A DNA stretch of 64,000 nucleotides from Colletes latitarsis (taxonomy: Eukaryota; Arthropoda; Insecta; Hymenoptera; Colletidae), in assembly GCF_051014445.1 (NCBI RefSeq), contig NC_135134.1, positions 25,795,672-25,859,671 of the forward strand, given 5' to 3'. Shown here one piece after another: positions 49,345 to 63,300 of this stretch (positions are counted from its first letter, which is position 1; each line of letters opens with the position of its first letter). The translations under genes and the position numbers were made by a program. Under the pieces are notes generated by a model. It was not told the DNA's origin, did not search any database, and saw only the letters and a list, made by a program, of their open reading frames with translations.

Positions 49345-52300
49345 GAGACAGATGAGGGCAAATCCCAGGCCTAACCTAGACCTAGCATGAGTAATCCTCT
49401 AAAATATTGATCGAAACCAGGTTTAATGGACTGTTTCAGTGTGGTACCACATTACTACGAGATCCAGACAAGTGAAAGCCCAGGATCTGGCCAACGAGTA
49501 TGTGAGAAATGCGAAGGTGTGAGCCTGATGAGGGCAGATCCGACACCTATCCCAGACCTAACTTGCGTTATCCTCTAAAATATTGATCGAGGGCAGGATT
49601 AATCGACTGTTTCAATGTGGTACCACTTTACTTCGTGATCCAAACCAGAAAAAGCCCAGGATCTGGCCAACAAGTATGAGAAATATGCGGAAGTATGAGC
49701 CTGATGCGGGCAAATCCTGGACCTATCCCAGACCTAACATGCGTTATCCTCTAAAATATTGATCGAGACCAGGTATAATTGACTGTTTCAGTGTGGCACC
49801 ACATTACTACATGATCCAAACCAGAAAAAACCCAGGATATGTTCAACAAGTATATGAAGAACGCGAAGGTATGGGCCTGATGGGGGCAAATCCCAGGCCT
49901 AACCTAGACCGAGCCTGAGTTATCCTCTAAACTATTGATCGAAACCTGGTTTAATGGACTGTTTCAGTGTGGTACCACATTACTACCTGATCCAAACCAG
50001 AAATAACCCAGGATTTGTGGAACAAGTATGTGATGAATGCGAAAGTATGGGTCTGATGAGGGCAAATCCCAGGCCTAACCTAGACCTAACATGGTGTATC
50101 CTCTAAAATGTTGATCGTGACCAGGTTTAATCTACTGTTTCAGTGTGGTACCACATTACTACCTGATCCAAACCAGAAATAACCCAGGAGCTGTTCAACA
50201 AGTATGTGATGAATGCGAAAGTATGGGTCTGATGAGGGCAAATCCCAGGCCTAACCTAGACCTAGCATGAGTTATCCTCTAAAATATTGTTCGAGACCAG
50301 GATTAATCGACTGTTTCAGTGTGGTACCACTTTACTACGTGATCCAAACCAGAAATAACACAGGATCTGTTCAACAAGTATGTGATGAATGCGAAAGTAT
50401 GGGTCTGATGAGGGCAAATCCCAGGCCTAACCTAGACCTAGCATGAGTTATCCTCTAACATATTGTTCGAGACCAGGATTACTCGACTGTTTCAGTGTGG
50501 TACCACTTTACTACGTGATCCAAACCAGAAATAACCCAGGAGCTGTTCAACAAGTATGTGAAGAATGCGAAAGTATGGGTCTGATGAGGGCAAATCCCAG
50601 GCCTAACCTAGACATAACATGCGTTATCCTGTAAAATATTCATCGAAACCAGGTTTAATGGACTTTTTCAGTGTGGTGCCACATTACTACGTGATCCAAA
50701 CCATAAAAAGCCCAGAATCTGGCCATCAACTATGAGAAATATGCGAAAGTACGAGCCTGATGAGGGCAAATCCCAGACCTATCCGAGACATAACATGCGT
50801 TATCCTCTAAAATATTGATCGAAACCAGGTTTAATGGACTGTTTCCGTGTGGTACCACATTACTACGTGATCCAAGCCAGAAAAAAACCCAGGATCTGTA
50901 CAACTAGTATGTGAGGAATGCGAAAGTATGACCCTGATGAGGGCAAATCCCAAACCTAACCATGTCCTAACATGCGTTATTCTCTAAAATATTGATCGAA
51001 ACCAGGTTTAATGGACTGTAACAGTGTGGTACCACATTACTACGTGATCCAAACCAGAAAAACCCGGGATCTGTTTTACAAGTATGTGAAAAACCCGAAA
51101 CTATGAGCCTGATGAGGGCAAATCCCAGACCTATCCCAGACTTCACATGCGTTATCCTCTAAAATATTGATCGAAACCAGGTTTAATGGACTGTTTCAGT
51201 GTGGTACCACATTACTACGTTATCCAAACCAGAAAAAACCCAGGATATGTTCAACAAGTATCTGCAGAATGCGAAAGTATGTGCCTGATGAGAGCAAATC
51301 CCAGACCTAACCAAGACCTAACATGCGTTATTCTCTAAAATATTCATCGAAACCAGGTTTAATGGACTGTTTCAGTGTGGTACCACGTTACTACGTGATC
51401 CAATCCAGAAAAAGCCCAGGATCTGGCCATCAAGTATAAGAAATATGCGAAAGTATGAGCCTGCTGAGGGCAAATCCTAGACCTAACCCAGACCTAACAT
51501 GCGTTATCCTCTAAAATATTGATCGAAACCAGGTTTAAGGGACTGTTTCAGTGTGGTACCACATTACTACGTTATCCAAACCAGAAAAAACCCAGGATAT
51601 GTTCAACAAGTATCTGCAGAATGCGAAAGTACGTGCCTGATGAGAGCAAATCCCAGACCTAACCAAGACCTAACATGCGTTATTCTCTAGAATATTGATC
51701 GAAACCAGGTTTAATGGACTGTTTAAGTGTGGTACCACATTGCTGCGTGATCCAATCCAGAAAAAGCCCAGGATCTAGCCGTCAAGTATGAGAGATATGC
51801 GAAAGTATGACCCTGGTGAGGGCAAATCCCAGGCCTGACCTAGACCTAACATGCGTTATCCTCTAAAATATTGATCGAAACTAGGTTTAATGGACTGTTT
51901 CAGTGTGGTACCACATTACTACGTGATCCAAACCAGAAAAAACCCTGGAGCTGTTCAACAAGTATGTGAAAAACGCGAAACTATGAGCCTGATGGGGGCA
52001 AATCCCAGACCTATCCCAGACATAACATGCGTTATCCTCTAAAATATTGATCGAAACCAGGTTTAATGGACTTTTTCAGTGTGGTACCACATTACTACGT
52101 GATCCAAACCAGAAAAAACCCAGGATCCGTTCTACATGTATGTGAAGAATGCGAAAGTATGTGTCTGATGAGGGCAAATCCCAGGCCTAACCTAGACCTA
52201 ACATGGGTTATCCTCTAAAATATTTATCAAGACCAGATTTAGTTGAATGTTTCAGTGTGGTACCACATTGCTACGTGATCCAAACCAGAAAAAGGCCAGA

Positions 52301-52364
52301 ATCTGGCCATCAGGTATGAGAAATATGCGAAAGTACGAGCCTGATGAGAGCAAATCCCAGACCT

Positions 52365-52369
52365 AACCT
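52365..52369. repeat. Left target-site duplication of LTR copy B (AACCT)
   Basis: AACCT is repeated at 54259-54263 just after the element. Joining the flanks restores the satellite phrase GACCTAACCTAGACCTAAC. Confidence 0.9.
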
Positions 52370-54258
52370 TGTTAAAGTACTAAGGGACTTTAACGTGGGT
52401 CCGGATGAGGAAACAGACAGGGAGAGAAATTGTTACAAGTTTTTCAATAAAGTTTTTATTACAAAAATATAAATGAACTATTTAAACATTTTAACAAAAC
52501 AAAACTAGAAACTAAAAGAAAAAACTGACGACGGCTCCCATTGCGGCCTCGTCTCCTCTTTTTTAGTCTCCTTATTTCAATTTTCTACTGCGGAGGCTTT
52601 CTGAAACAAAAGAATCCGCCTAATAAATACATTTGCGGACAAGTCAACAATCGCGCGCTCGTCAGCTGTTTCTCGCGCTCCAGCGACAGTCTGGTGTGCT
52701 TGGAGGGGAGAGCTGGCTGGCTATCTAGCGCTCTAGCTAGTGGACTGTATATTCTTCTCTTTCTGGTCGATGAGATTCTCTTTCTACGATCTCACTGACG
52801 CGCACAACCGGGTAGACGAGCTTTTCTCCGTTCTACCGGGTTCTCTTTGCAATGCCACGGACGGGAAACCAAATGGAGGTTGTAAGGCTCCAAGAAGCTA
52901 TATCCCGCGAGCACGCTCCCCGTGCGGGTGGCGTTTCTACACCACCCACGCAAGAGGACGTCTTGTCCTAGTTCGGCTCCCTCGTCAGCTGCTCCTCAGG
53001 AGCGACCTGCGGTATGCACACGTGGTTGCCAAGCCGGCGATTCCTTCATCAAAGGAACGCCCGGCAGCCAGCCGTGGCTACCTCGACGGAGGCTCCTGTC
53101 CTGAGGAACTGGCCTGCGGCTCACCGGTTCAGGACTCAATCCCCTGCAATTCCAACCACCCTACGTTCACAGCCCAGTGTGGTCGACTCACAGCTGGTAG
53201 TGGGTGTAGCGATGGAAGGAAGGCTCTTCGAACCCTTTGCTCCACCGTACGCTTAGGCCCTACTTATTGTCCCCTCACGACGGTATATTGGAGCGGGTTC
53301 TCCGACGCCCGATGCACGGAGAGCACCACGAAGTGATATTCTTTCTGAATATCTATCTTCCGGTTGCTCCTACGCCGTATAGCTCTAATCTTGGTCGGTG
53401 AAACTTTCCACCCCACCGGTCGGTGTACTCTCACTGGTACACAGGACGGGTGGTTCCAGTGGGTTTCGTATGACCTCTAGAAACGGTGAACTACCACTAG
53501 GTGATACCTGTATGTCGGTATCAGCCCTCCAGTAGCTCTAACCGGATAATTGGAAGAAGACTCAAGGCGATCCACACCGAATCTCCAACGTCGCAGTCGC
53601 ATCCACGAACTGCAACGTTCAATCACAATCCTGCGTCTACGATCGCTTCACCCTCGGCGTGCCTTGCGATCGCTGCAACGTCAGGCAGATTGTCCGTTTT
53701 CTGGGGAAAATCTCAAGTCGCTATGACGAGATTTTCCAATAAACTATTTGTCCGCAAACTGATTCTATTACGAGGAGAGAGATCGGCTCATCCACCTCGG
53801 AGCTCGTAGGGAAATGGGAACGCGACCGTCACAAGGTCCGCTCTCGATCGCCGACGGCTCAAGAATGAACCGTGACGATCTGCAAGCAGCGACGGCCGCG
53901 GCCGGCTCCGTCGCGCAAGCGCAGAACCGGGTAGCTACGCCTCGCGTTGCTGGGCCCGGGCTGCTACGCGCCGCGTGGCCACGGCGCGGCGCTGCCGCGT
54001 TTCGTCTATCGATCTTTTTCCGATAGATCTCTTTTCTCTCTCTTTCTCAGCGCTAACAACACATTCCTAGAATTTGCTCCAAAACTCGAGAATTTCAGTG
54101 AAGCTAGCTTGAAAAAACACGTAAATAGCCGCGGTATACTAATCTGAACGATGGAAAATTTCCATGTCAGCACAACCATCTAGAATTACGCGAATTCAAT
54201 ATAGATACGGGCATCGCGGCCGAGTTTCTGCGTCTCGGACTCATGCGATATTTAAACA
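52370..54258 (-). mobile_element. Solo LTR, copy B (1889 bp), inverted relative to copy A
   Basis: On the + strand the element starts TGTTAAAGTACT and ends ATATTTAAACA. It is the reverse complement of the 21761-23647 element throughout, with a few percent differences by eye: two changes in the first 100 or so bases of the LTR, and TATAAA changed to TTTAAA near the 3' end. AACCT duplications flank it. The poly(A) signal reads on the - strand at 52455-52460. A 198-codon frame on the + strand (52740-53336) is antisense to the element and has no recognised domain. No internal retrotransposon genes are present, so this is also a solo LTR. Confidence 0.85.
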
Positions 54259-55740
54259 AACCTAGACCTAACATGAGTTATTCTCTAAAATATTCATCGA
54301 AACCAGGTTTAATGGACTTTTTCAGTGTGGTACCACATTACTACGTGATCCAAACCAGAAAAAACCCAGGATCCGTTCTACATGTATGTGAAGAATGCGA
54401 AAGTACGTGTCTGATGAGGGCAAATCCCAGGCCTAACCTAGACCTAACATGCGTTATCCTCTAAAATATTTATCAAGACCAGATTTAGTTGAATGTTTCA
54501 GTGTGGTACCACATTGCTACGTGATCCAAACCAGAAAAAACCCAGAATCTGTTCAACAAGTATGTGAAAAACGCGAAACTATGAGCCTGATGAGGGCAAA
54601 TCCCAGACCTATCCCAGACATAACATGCGTTATCCTCCACAATATTTATCAAGACCAGGTCTAATTGAATGTTTCAGTGTGGTACCACATTACTACGTGA
54701 TGCAAACCAGAAAAATCCCAGAATCTGTTCTACAAGTATGTGAAAGACACGAAACTATGAGCCTGATGAGGGCAAATCCCAGAGCTATACCAGACCTAAC
54801 AGGCGTTATTCTCTAGAATATTGATCGAAACCAGGTTTAATGGACTGTTTCAGTCTGGTACCACATTACTACGTGATCCAATCCAGAGAAAGCCCAGGTT
54901 CTAGCCATGAAGTATGAGAAATATGCGAAATTATGAGCCTGATTAGGGCAAATTCTAGACCTAACCCAGACCTAACATGCTTTATCCTCTAAAATATTTA
55001 TCAGGAGCAGGTTTAATCGACAGTTTCAGTGTGGTACCACATTGCTACGTGATCCAAACCAGAAAAAACCCAGGATCCTTTCAACAAGTATGTGAAGAAT
55101 GCGAAAGTATGTGTCTGATGAGGGAAAATCCCAGGCCTAACCTAGACCTAACTTGCGTTATCCTCTAAAATATTGACCGAAACCAGGTTCAATGGACTGT
55201 TTCAGTGTGGTACCACATTACTACGTGATCCAATCCAGAAAAAGCCCAGGATCTGGCCATGAAGTATAAGAAATATGCGAAAGTATGAGCCTGCTGAGGG
55301 CAAATCCTAGACCTAACCCAGACCTAACATGCGTTATCCTCTAAAATATTTATCAAGACCAGATTTAATTGAATGTTTCAGTGTGGTGCCACATTGCTAC
55401 GTGATCCAGACCAGAAAAAAACCCAGGATCTGGCCATCAAATACGAGAAATTTGCGAAAGTACGTGCCTGATGAGAGCAAATCCCAGACCTAACCAAGAC
55501 CTAACATGCGTTATTCTCTAGAATATTGATCGAAACCAGGTTTAATGGACTGTTTAAGTGTGGTACCACATTGCTGCGTGATCCAATCCAGAAAAAGCCC
55601 AGGATCTAGCCGTCAAGTATGAGAAATATGCGAAAGTATGTGCCTGCTGGGGGCAAATCCTGGACCTAACCCAGACCTAACATGAGTTATTCTCAAAAAT
55701 AATGATCCAAACCAAGTTTACTGGACTGTTTCAGTGTGGT

Positions 55741-58700
55741 ACCACATTAGTACGTGATCCAAGCCAGAAAAAAACCCAGGATCTGTACAACTAGTATGTG
55801 AGGAATGCGAAAGTATGACCCTGATGAGGGCAAATCCCAGACCTAACCATGTCCTAACATGCGTTATTCTCTAAAATATTGATCAAAACCAGGTTTAATG
55901 GACTGTTTCAGTGTGGTACCACATTACTACGTGATCCAAACCAGAAAAACCCAGGATCTGTTCTACAAGTATGTGAAAAACCCGAAACTATGAGCCTGAT
56001 GACGGCAAATCCCAGACCTATCCCAGACTTCACATGCGTTATCCTCTAAAATATTGATCGAAACCAGGATTAATGGACTGTTTCAGTGTGGTACCACATT
56101 ACCACGTGATCCAAACCAGAAAAAACCCAGGATATGTTCAACAAGTATCTGGAGAATGCGAAAGTATGTGCCTGATGAGAGCAAATCCCAGACCTAACCA
56201 AGACCTAACATGCGTTATTCTCTAAAATATAGATCGAAACCAGGTTTAATGGACTGTTTCAGTGTGGTACCACGTTACTACGTGATCCAATCCAGAAAAA
56301 GCCCAGGATCTGGCCATCAAGTATAAGAAATATGCGAGAGTATGAGCCTGCTGAGAGAAAATCCTAGACCTAACCCAGACCTAACATGCGTTATCCTCTA
56401 AAATATTTATCAAGACCAGATTTAATTGAATGTTTCAGTGTGGTACCACATTGCTACGTGATCCAGACCAGAAAAAAACCCAGGATCTGGCCATCAAATA
56501 CGAGAAATATGCGAAAGTACGTGCCTGATGAGAGCAAATCCCAGACCTAACCAAGACCTAACATGCGTTATTCTCTAGAATATTGATCGAAACCAGGTTT
56601 AATGGACTGTTTCAGTGTGGTACCACATTACTGCGTGATCCAAACCAGAAAAAACCCAGGATATGTTCAACAAGTATCTGGAGAATGCGAAAGTATGTGC
56701 CTGATGAGATCAAATCCCAGACCTAACCAAGACCTAACATGCGTTATTCTCTAAAATATAGATCGAAACCAGGTTTAATGGACTGTTTCAGTGTGGTACC
56801 ACGTTACTACGTGATCCAATCCAGAAAAAGCCCAGGATCTAGCCATCAAGTATGAGAAATATGCGAAAGTATGTGCCTGCTGGGGGCAAATCCTGGACCT
56901 AGCCCAGACCTAACATGAGTTATTCTCTAAAATAATGATCCAAACCAAGTTTAATGGACTGTTTCAGTGTGTTACCACATTAGTACATGATCCAAACCAG
57001 AAAAAGCCCAGGATCTGGCCATCAAGTATAAGAGATATGCGAAAGTATGACCCTTATGAGGGCAAATTCCAGGCCTGATCTAGACCTAACATGCGTTATC
57101 CTCTAAAATATTGATCGAAACTAGGTTTAATGGACTGTTCCAGTGTGGTACCACATTACTACGTGATCCAAACCAGAATAACCCAGGATCTGTTCAACAA
57201 GTATGTTAAAAGTGCGAAAGCATGACCCAGATGAGGGCAAATCCCACACCTATCCCAGACCTAACTTGCGTTGTCCTCTAAAATATTGATGGAAACCAGG
57301 TTTAATGGACTGATTCAGTGTGGTACCACATTACTACGTGATCGAAACCAGAAAAAACCCTGGATCTGTTCAACAAGTATGTGAAAAACGCGAAACTATG
57401 AGCCTGATGAGGGCAAATCCCAGACCTATCCCAGACATAACATGCCTTATCCTCTAAAATATTGATCGAAACCAGGTTTAATGGACTGTTTCAGTGTGGT
57501 ACCACATTACTACGTGATCCAATCCAGAAAAAGCCCAGGATCTAGCCTTCAGTATGAGAAATGTGCGAAAGTATGACCCTGATGGGGGCAAATCCTAGAC
57601 CTAACCCAGACCTAACATGCGTTATCCTCTAAAATATTGATCGAAACTAGGTTTAATGGACTGTTTCGGCGTGGTACCACATTACTACGTGATCCAATCC
57701 AGAAAAAGACCAGGATCTAGCCATCAAGTATGAGAAATGTGCGAAATTATGAGCCTGCTGAGGGCAAATCCTAGACCTAACCCAGACCTATCATGAGCTA
57801 TTCTCTAAAATATTGATCCAAACCAGGTTTAATGGACTGTTTCAGTGTGGTACCACATTAGCACATGATCCAAACCAGAATAAGCCAGGGATATGTTCAA
57901 GAAGTATGTGGAGAATGCGAAAGTACGTGCCTGATGAGAGCAAATCCCAGACCTAACCAAGACCTAACATGCGTTATTCTCTAGAATATTGATCGAAACC
58001 AGGTTTAATGGACTGTTTCAGTGTGGTACCACATTACTGCGTGATCCAAACCAGAAAAAACCCAGGATATGTTCAACAAGTATCTGGAGAATGCGAAAGT
58101 ATGTGCCTGATGAGATCAAATCCCAGACCTAACCAAGACCTAACATGCGTTATTCTCTAAAATATAGATCGAAACCAGGTTTAATGGACTGTTTCAGTGT
58201 GGTACCACGTTACTACGTGATCCAATCCAGAAAAAGCCCAGGATCTAGCCATCAAGTATGAGAAATATGCGAAAGTATGTGCCTGCTGGGGGCAAATCCT
58301 GGACCTAGCCCAGACCTAACATGAGTTATTCTCTAAAATAATGATCCAAACCAAGTTTAATGGACTGTTTCAGTGTGTTACCACATTAGTACATGATCCA
58401 AACCAGAAAAAGCCCAGGATCTGGCCATCAAGTATAAGAGATATGCGAAAGTATGACCCTTATGAGGGCAAATTCCAGGCCTGATCTAGACCTAACATGC
58501 GTTATCCTCTAAAATATTGATCGAAACTAGGTTTAATGGACTGTTCCAGTGTGGTACCACATTACTACGTGATCCAAACCAGAATAACCCAGGATCTGTT
58601 CAACAAGTATGTTAAAAGTGCGAAAGCATGACCCAGATGAGGGCAAATCCCACACCTATCCCAGACCTAACTTGCGTTGTCCTCTAAAATATTGATGGAA

Positions 58701-59428
58701 ACCAGGTTTAATGGACTGATTCAGTGTGGTACCACATTACTACGTGATCGAAACCAGAAAAAACCCTGGATCTGTTCAACAAGTATGTGAAAAACGCGAA
58801 ACTATGAGCCTGATGAGGGCAAATCCCAGACCTATCCCAGACATAACATGCCTTATCCTCTAAAATATTGATCGAAACCAGGTTTAATGGACTGTTTCAG
58901 TGTGGTACCACATTACTACGTGATCCAATCCAGAAAAAGCCCAGGATCTAGCCTTCAGTATGAGAAATGTGCGAAAGTATGACCCTGATGGGGGCAAATC
59001 CTAGACCTAACCCAGACCTAACATGCGTTATCCTCTAAAATATTGATCGAAACTAGGTTTAATGGACTGTTTCGGCGTGGTACCACATTACTACGTGATC
59101 CAATCCAGAAAAAGACCAGGATCTAGCCATCAAGTATGAGAAATGTGCGAAATTATGAGCCTGCTGAGGGCAAATCCTAGACCTAACCCAGACCTATCAT
59201 GAGCTATTCTCTAAAATATTGATCCAAACCAGGTTTAATGGACTGTTTCAGTGTGGTACCACATTAGCACATGATCCAAACCAGAATAAGCCAGGGATAT
59301 GTTCAAGAAGTATGTGGAGAATGCGAAAGTATGTGTCTGATGAGGGCAAATCCCAGGCCTAACCTAGACATAACATACGTTATCCTCTGAAATATTCATC
59401 GAAACCAGGTTTAATGGACTGTTTCCGT
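55741..59428. repeat. Satellite super-block, first copy (offset 4572 to 60313-64000)
   Basis: Marks such as TACGTGATCCAAGCC (55751 and 60323) and GTATGTGTCTGATGAGG (59328 and 63900) lie exactly 4572 bp apart, 26 monomers. At least 3.69 kb matches, and the second copy is cut by the window edge. Confidence 0.88.
56509..59320. repeat. Two tandem copies of a 1406-bp 8-monomer higher-order repeat
   Basis: Units are 56509-57914 and 57915-59320. The mark CTGCGTGATCC falls at 56631 and 58037, and CAAACCAAGTTTAATGG at 56941 and 58347, both 1406 apart. By eye the two units are nearly identical over long stretches. Confidence 0.88.
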
Positions 59429-60312
59429 GTGGTACCACATTACTGCGGGATCCAAACCAGAAAAGGCCAGAATCTGGCCGTCAGGTATGAGAAATATGCG
59501 AAAGTACGAGCCTGATGAGGGCAAATCCCAGGCCTCACCTAGACCTAACATGCGTTATCCTCTAAAATATTCATCGAAACCAGGCTTAATGGACTGTTTC
59601 AGTGTGGAACCACAGTACTACGTGATCCAAACCAGAATAACCCAGGATCTGTTCAACAAGTATGTTAAAAATGCGAAAGCATGACCCTGATGGGGGCACA
59701 TCCCAGACCTATCCCAGACCTAACTTGCGATGTCCTCTAAAATATTGGTGGAAACCAGGTTTAATGGACTGTTTCAGAGTGGTACCACATTACTACGTGA
59801 TCCAAACCAGAAAAAACCCAGGATCTGTTCTACAAGTATGAGAGAAACGCGAAACTATGAGCCTGATGAGGGGGGAAATCCCAGAGCAATCCCAGACCTA
59901 ACAGGCGTTATCCTCTAAAATATTTATCAAGACCAGGTCTAATTGAATGTTTCAGTGTGGTACCACATTACTACGTGATCCAAACCAGAAAAAACCCAGG
60001 ATATGTTCAACAAGTATGTGGAGAATGCGAAGGTATGTGTCTGATGAGGGCAAATCCCAGGCCTAACCTATACATAACATGCGTTATCCTCTGAAATATT
60101 CATCGAAACCAGGTTTAATGGACTGTTTCCGTGTGGTACCACATTACTGCGGGATCCAAACCAGAAAAGGCCAGAATCTGGCCATCAACTATGAGAAATA
60201 TGCGAAAGTACGAGCCTGATGAGGGCAAATCCCAGACCTATCCGAGACATAACATGCGTTATCCTCTAAAATATTGATCGAAACCAGGTTTAATGGACTG
60301 TTTCCGTGTGGT

Positions 60313-63300
60313 ACCGCATTACTACGTGATCCAAGCCAGAAAAAAACCCAGGATCTGTACAACTAGTATGTGAGGAATGCGAAAGTATGACCCTGATGAG
60401 GGCAAATCCCAGACCTAACCATGTCCTAACATGCGTTATTCTCTAAAATATTGATCAAAACCAGGTTTAATGGACTGTTTCAGTGTGGTACCACATTACT
60501 ACGTGATCCAAACCAGAAAAACCCAGGATCTGTTCTACAAGTATGTGAAAAACCCGAAACTATGAGCCTGATGACGGCAAATCCCAGACCTATCCCAGAC
60601 TTCACATGCGTTATCCTCTAAAATATTGATCGAAACCAGGATTAATGGACTGTTTCAGTGTGGTACCACATTACCACGTGATCCAAACCAGAAAAAACCC
60701 AGGATATGTTCAACAAGTATCTGGAGAATGCGAAAGTATGTGCCTGATGAGAGCAAATCCCAGACCTAACCAAGACCTAACATGCGTTATTCTCTAAAAT
60801 ATAGATCGAAACCAGGTTTAATGGACTGTTTCAGTGTGGTACCACGTTACTACGTGATCCAATCCAGAAAAAGCCCAGGATCTGGCCATCAAGTATAAGA
60901 AATATGCGAGAGTATGAGCCTGCTGAGAGAAAATCCTAGACCTAACCCAGACCTAACATGCGTTATCCTCTAAAATATTTATCAAGACCAGATTTAATTG
61001 AATGTTTCAGTGTGGTACCACATTGCTACGTGATCCAGACCAGAAAAAAACCCAGGATCTGGCCATCAAATACGAGAAATATGCGAAAGTACGTGCCTGA
61101 TGAGAGCAAATCCCAGACCTAACCAAGACCTAACATGCGTTATTCTCTAGAATATTGATCGAAACCAGGTTTAATGGACTGTTTCAGTGTGGTACCACAT
61201 TACTGCGTGATCCAAACCAGAAAAAACCCAGGATATGTTCAACAAGTATCTGGAGAATGCGAAAGTATGTGCCTGATGAGATCAAATCCCAGACCTAACC
61301 AAGACCTAACATGCGTTATTCTCTAAAATATAGATCGAAACCAGGTTTAATGGACTGTTTCAGTGTGGTACCACGTTACTACGTGATCCAATCCAGAAAA
61401 AGCCCAGGATCTAGCCATCAAGTATGAGAAATATGCGAAAGTATGTGCCTGCTGGGGGCAAATCCTGGACCTAGCCCAGACCTAACATGAGTTATTCTCT
61501 AAAATAATGATCCAAACCAAGTTTAATGGACTGTTTCAGTGTGTTACCACATTAGTACATGATCCAAACCAGAAAAAGCCCAGGATCTGGCCATCAAGTA
61601 TAAGAGATATGCGAAAGTATGACCCTTATGAGGGCAAATTCCAGGCCTGATCTAGACCTAACATGCGTTATCCTCTAAAATATTGATCGAAACTAGGTTT
61701 AATGGACTGTTCCAGTGTGGTACCACATTACTACGTGATCCAAACCAGAATAACCCAGGATCTGTTCAACAAGTATGTTAAAAGTGCGAAAGCATGACCC
61801 AGATGAGGGCAAATCCCACACCTATCCCAGACCTAACTTGCGTTGTCCTCTAAAATATTGATGGAAACCAGGTTTAATGGACTGATTCAGTGTGGTACCA
61901 CATTACTACGTGATCGAAACCAGAAAAAACCCTGGATCTGTTCAACAAGTATGTGAAAAACGCGAAACTATGAGCCTGATGAGGGCAAATCCCAGACCTA
62001 TCCCAGACATAACATGCCTTATCCTCTAAAATATTGATCGAAACCAGGTTTAATGGACTGTTTCAGTGTGGTACCACATTACTACGTGATCCAATCCAGA
62101 AAAAGCCCAGGATCTAGCCTTCAGTATGAGAAATGTGCGAAAGTATGACCCTGATGGGGGCAAATCCTAGACCTAACCCAGACCTAACATGCGTTATCCT
62201 CTAAAATATTGATCGAAACTAGGTTTAATGGACTGTTTCGGCGTGGTACCACATTACTACGTGATCCAATCCAGAAAAAGACCAGGATCTAGCCATCAAG
62301 TATGAGAAATGTGCGAAATTATGAGCCTGCTGAGGGCAAATCCTAGACCTAACCCAGACCTATCATGAGCTATTCTCTAAAATATTGATCCAAACCAGGT
62401 TTAATGGACTGTTTCAGTGTGGTACCACATTAGCACATGATCCAAACCAGAATAAGCCAGGGATATGTTCAAGAAGTATGTGGAGAATGCGAAAGTACGT
62501 GCCTGATGAGAGCAAATCCCAGACCTAACCAAGACCTAACATGCGTTATTCTCTAGAATATTGATCGAAACCAGGTTTAATGGACTGTTTCAGTGTGGTA
62601 CCACATTACTGCGTGATCCAAACCAGAAAAAACCCAGGATATGTTCAACAAGTATCTGGAGAATGCGAAAGTATGTGCCTGATGAGATCAAATCCCAGAC
62701 CTAACCAAGACCTAACATGCGTTATTCTCTAGAATATTGATCGAAACCAGGTTTAATGGACTGTTTCAGTGTGGTACCACATTACTGCGTGATCCAAACC
62801 AGAAAAAACCCAGGATATGTTCAACAAGTATCTGGAGAATGCGAAAGTATGTGCCTGATGAGATCAAATCCCAGACCTAACCAAGACCTAACATGCGTTA
62901 TTCTCTAAAATATAGATCGAAACCAGGTTTAATGGACTGTTTCAGTGTGGTACCACGTTACTACGTGATCCAATCCAGAAAAAGCCCAGGATCTAGCCAT
63001 CAAGTATGAGAAATATGCGAAAGTATGTGCCTGCTGGGGGCAAATCCTGGACCTAGCCCAGACCTAACATGAGTTATTCTCTAAAATAATGATCCAAACC
63101 AAGTTTAATGGACTGTTTCAGTGTGTTACCACATTACTACGTGATCCAAACCAGAATAACCCAGGATCTGTTCAACAAGTATGTTAAAAGTGCGAAAGCA
63201 TGACCCAGATGAGGGCAAATCCCACACCTATCCCAGACCTAACTTGCGTTGTCCTCTAAAATATTGATGGAAACCAGGTTTAATGGACTGATTCAGTGTG

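Larger units (their letters stand above)
31747..52369. repeat. Satellite array, block III
   Basis: About 117 monomers lie between the LINE and LTR copy B. The first part (to about 35.5 kb) mixes class A, B and C monomers and holds a copy of the LINE-flanking block without the LINE. From 35.5 to 43.7 kb a long block occurs twice. From about 36 kb, TACCACGTGATTCAA and TCTGTACAACAAG variants are common, and GATCTGGCCAACGAG and GATCTGCCCAACAAG middles appear. From 50.6 kb, AATGGACTG monomers dominate, as in block IV. Only satellite sequence was seen in this stretch. Confidence 0.96.

Noticed and set aside
52740..53336. 198-codon ORF in LTR copy B as a protein gene
   Set aside because: It runs antisense to the LTR, has no recognised domain, and in copy A the same region is split into separate shorter frames.
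21761..54258. One retrotransposon with LTRs at 21761 and 52370
   Set aside because: The LTRs are inverted, have different target duplications, and the DNA between them is satellite plus an unrelated LINE.
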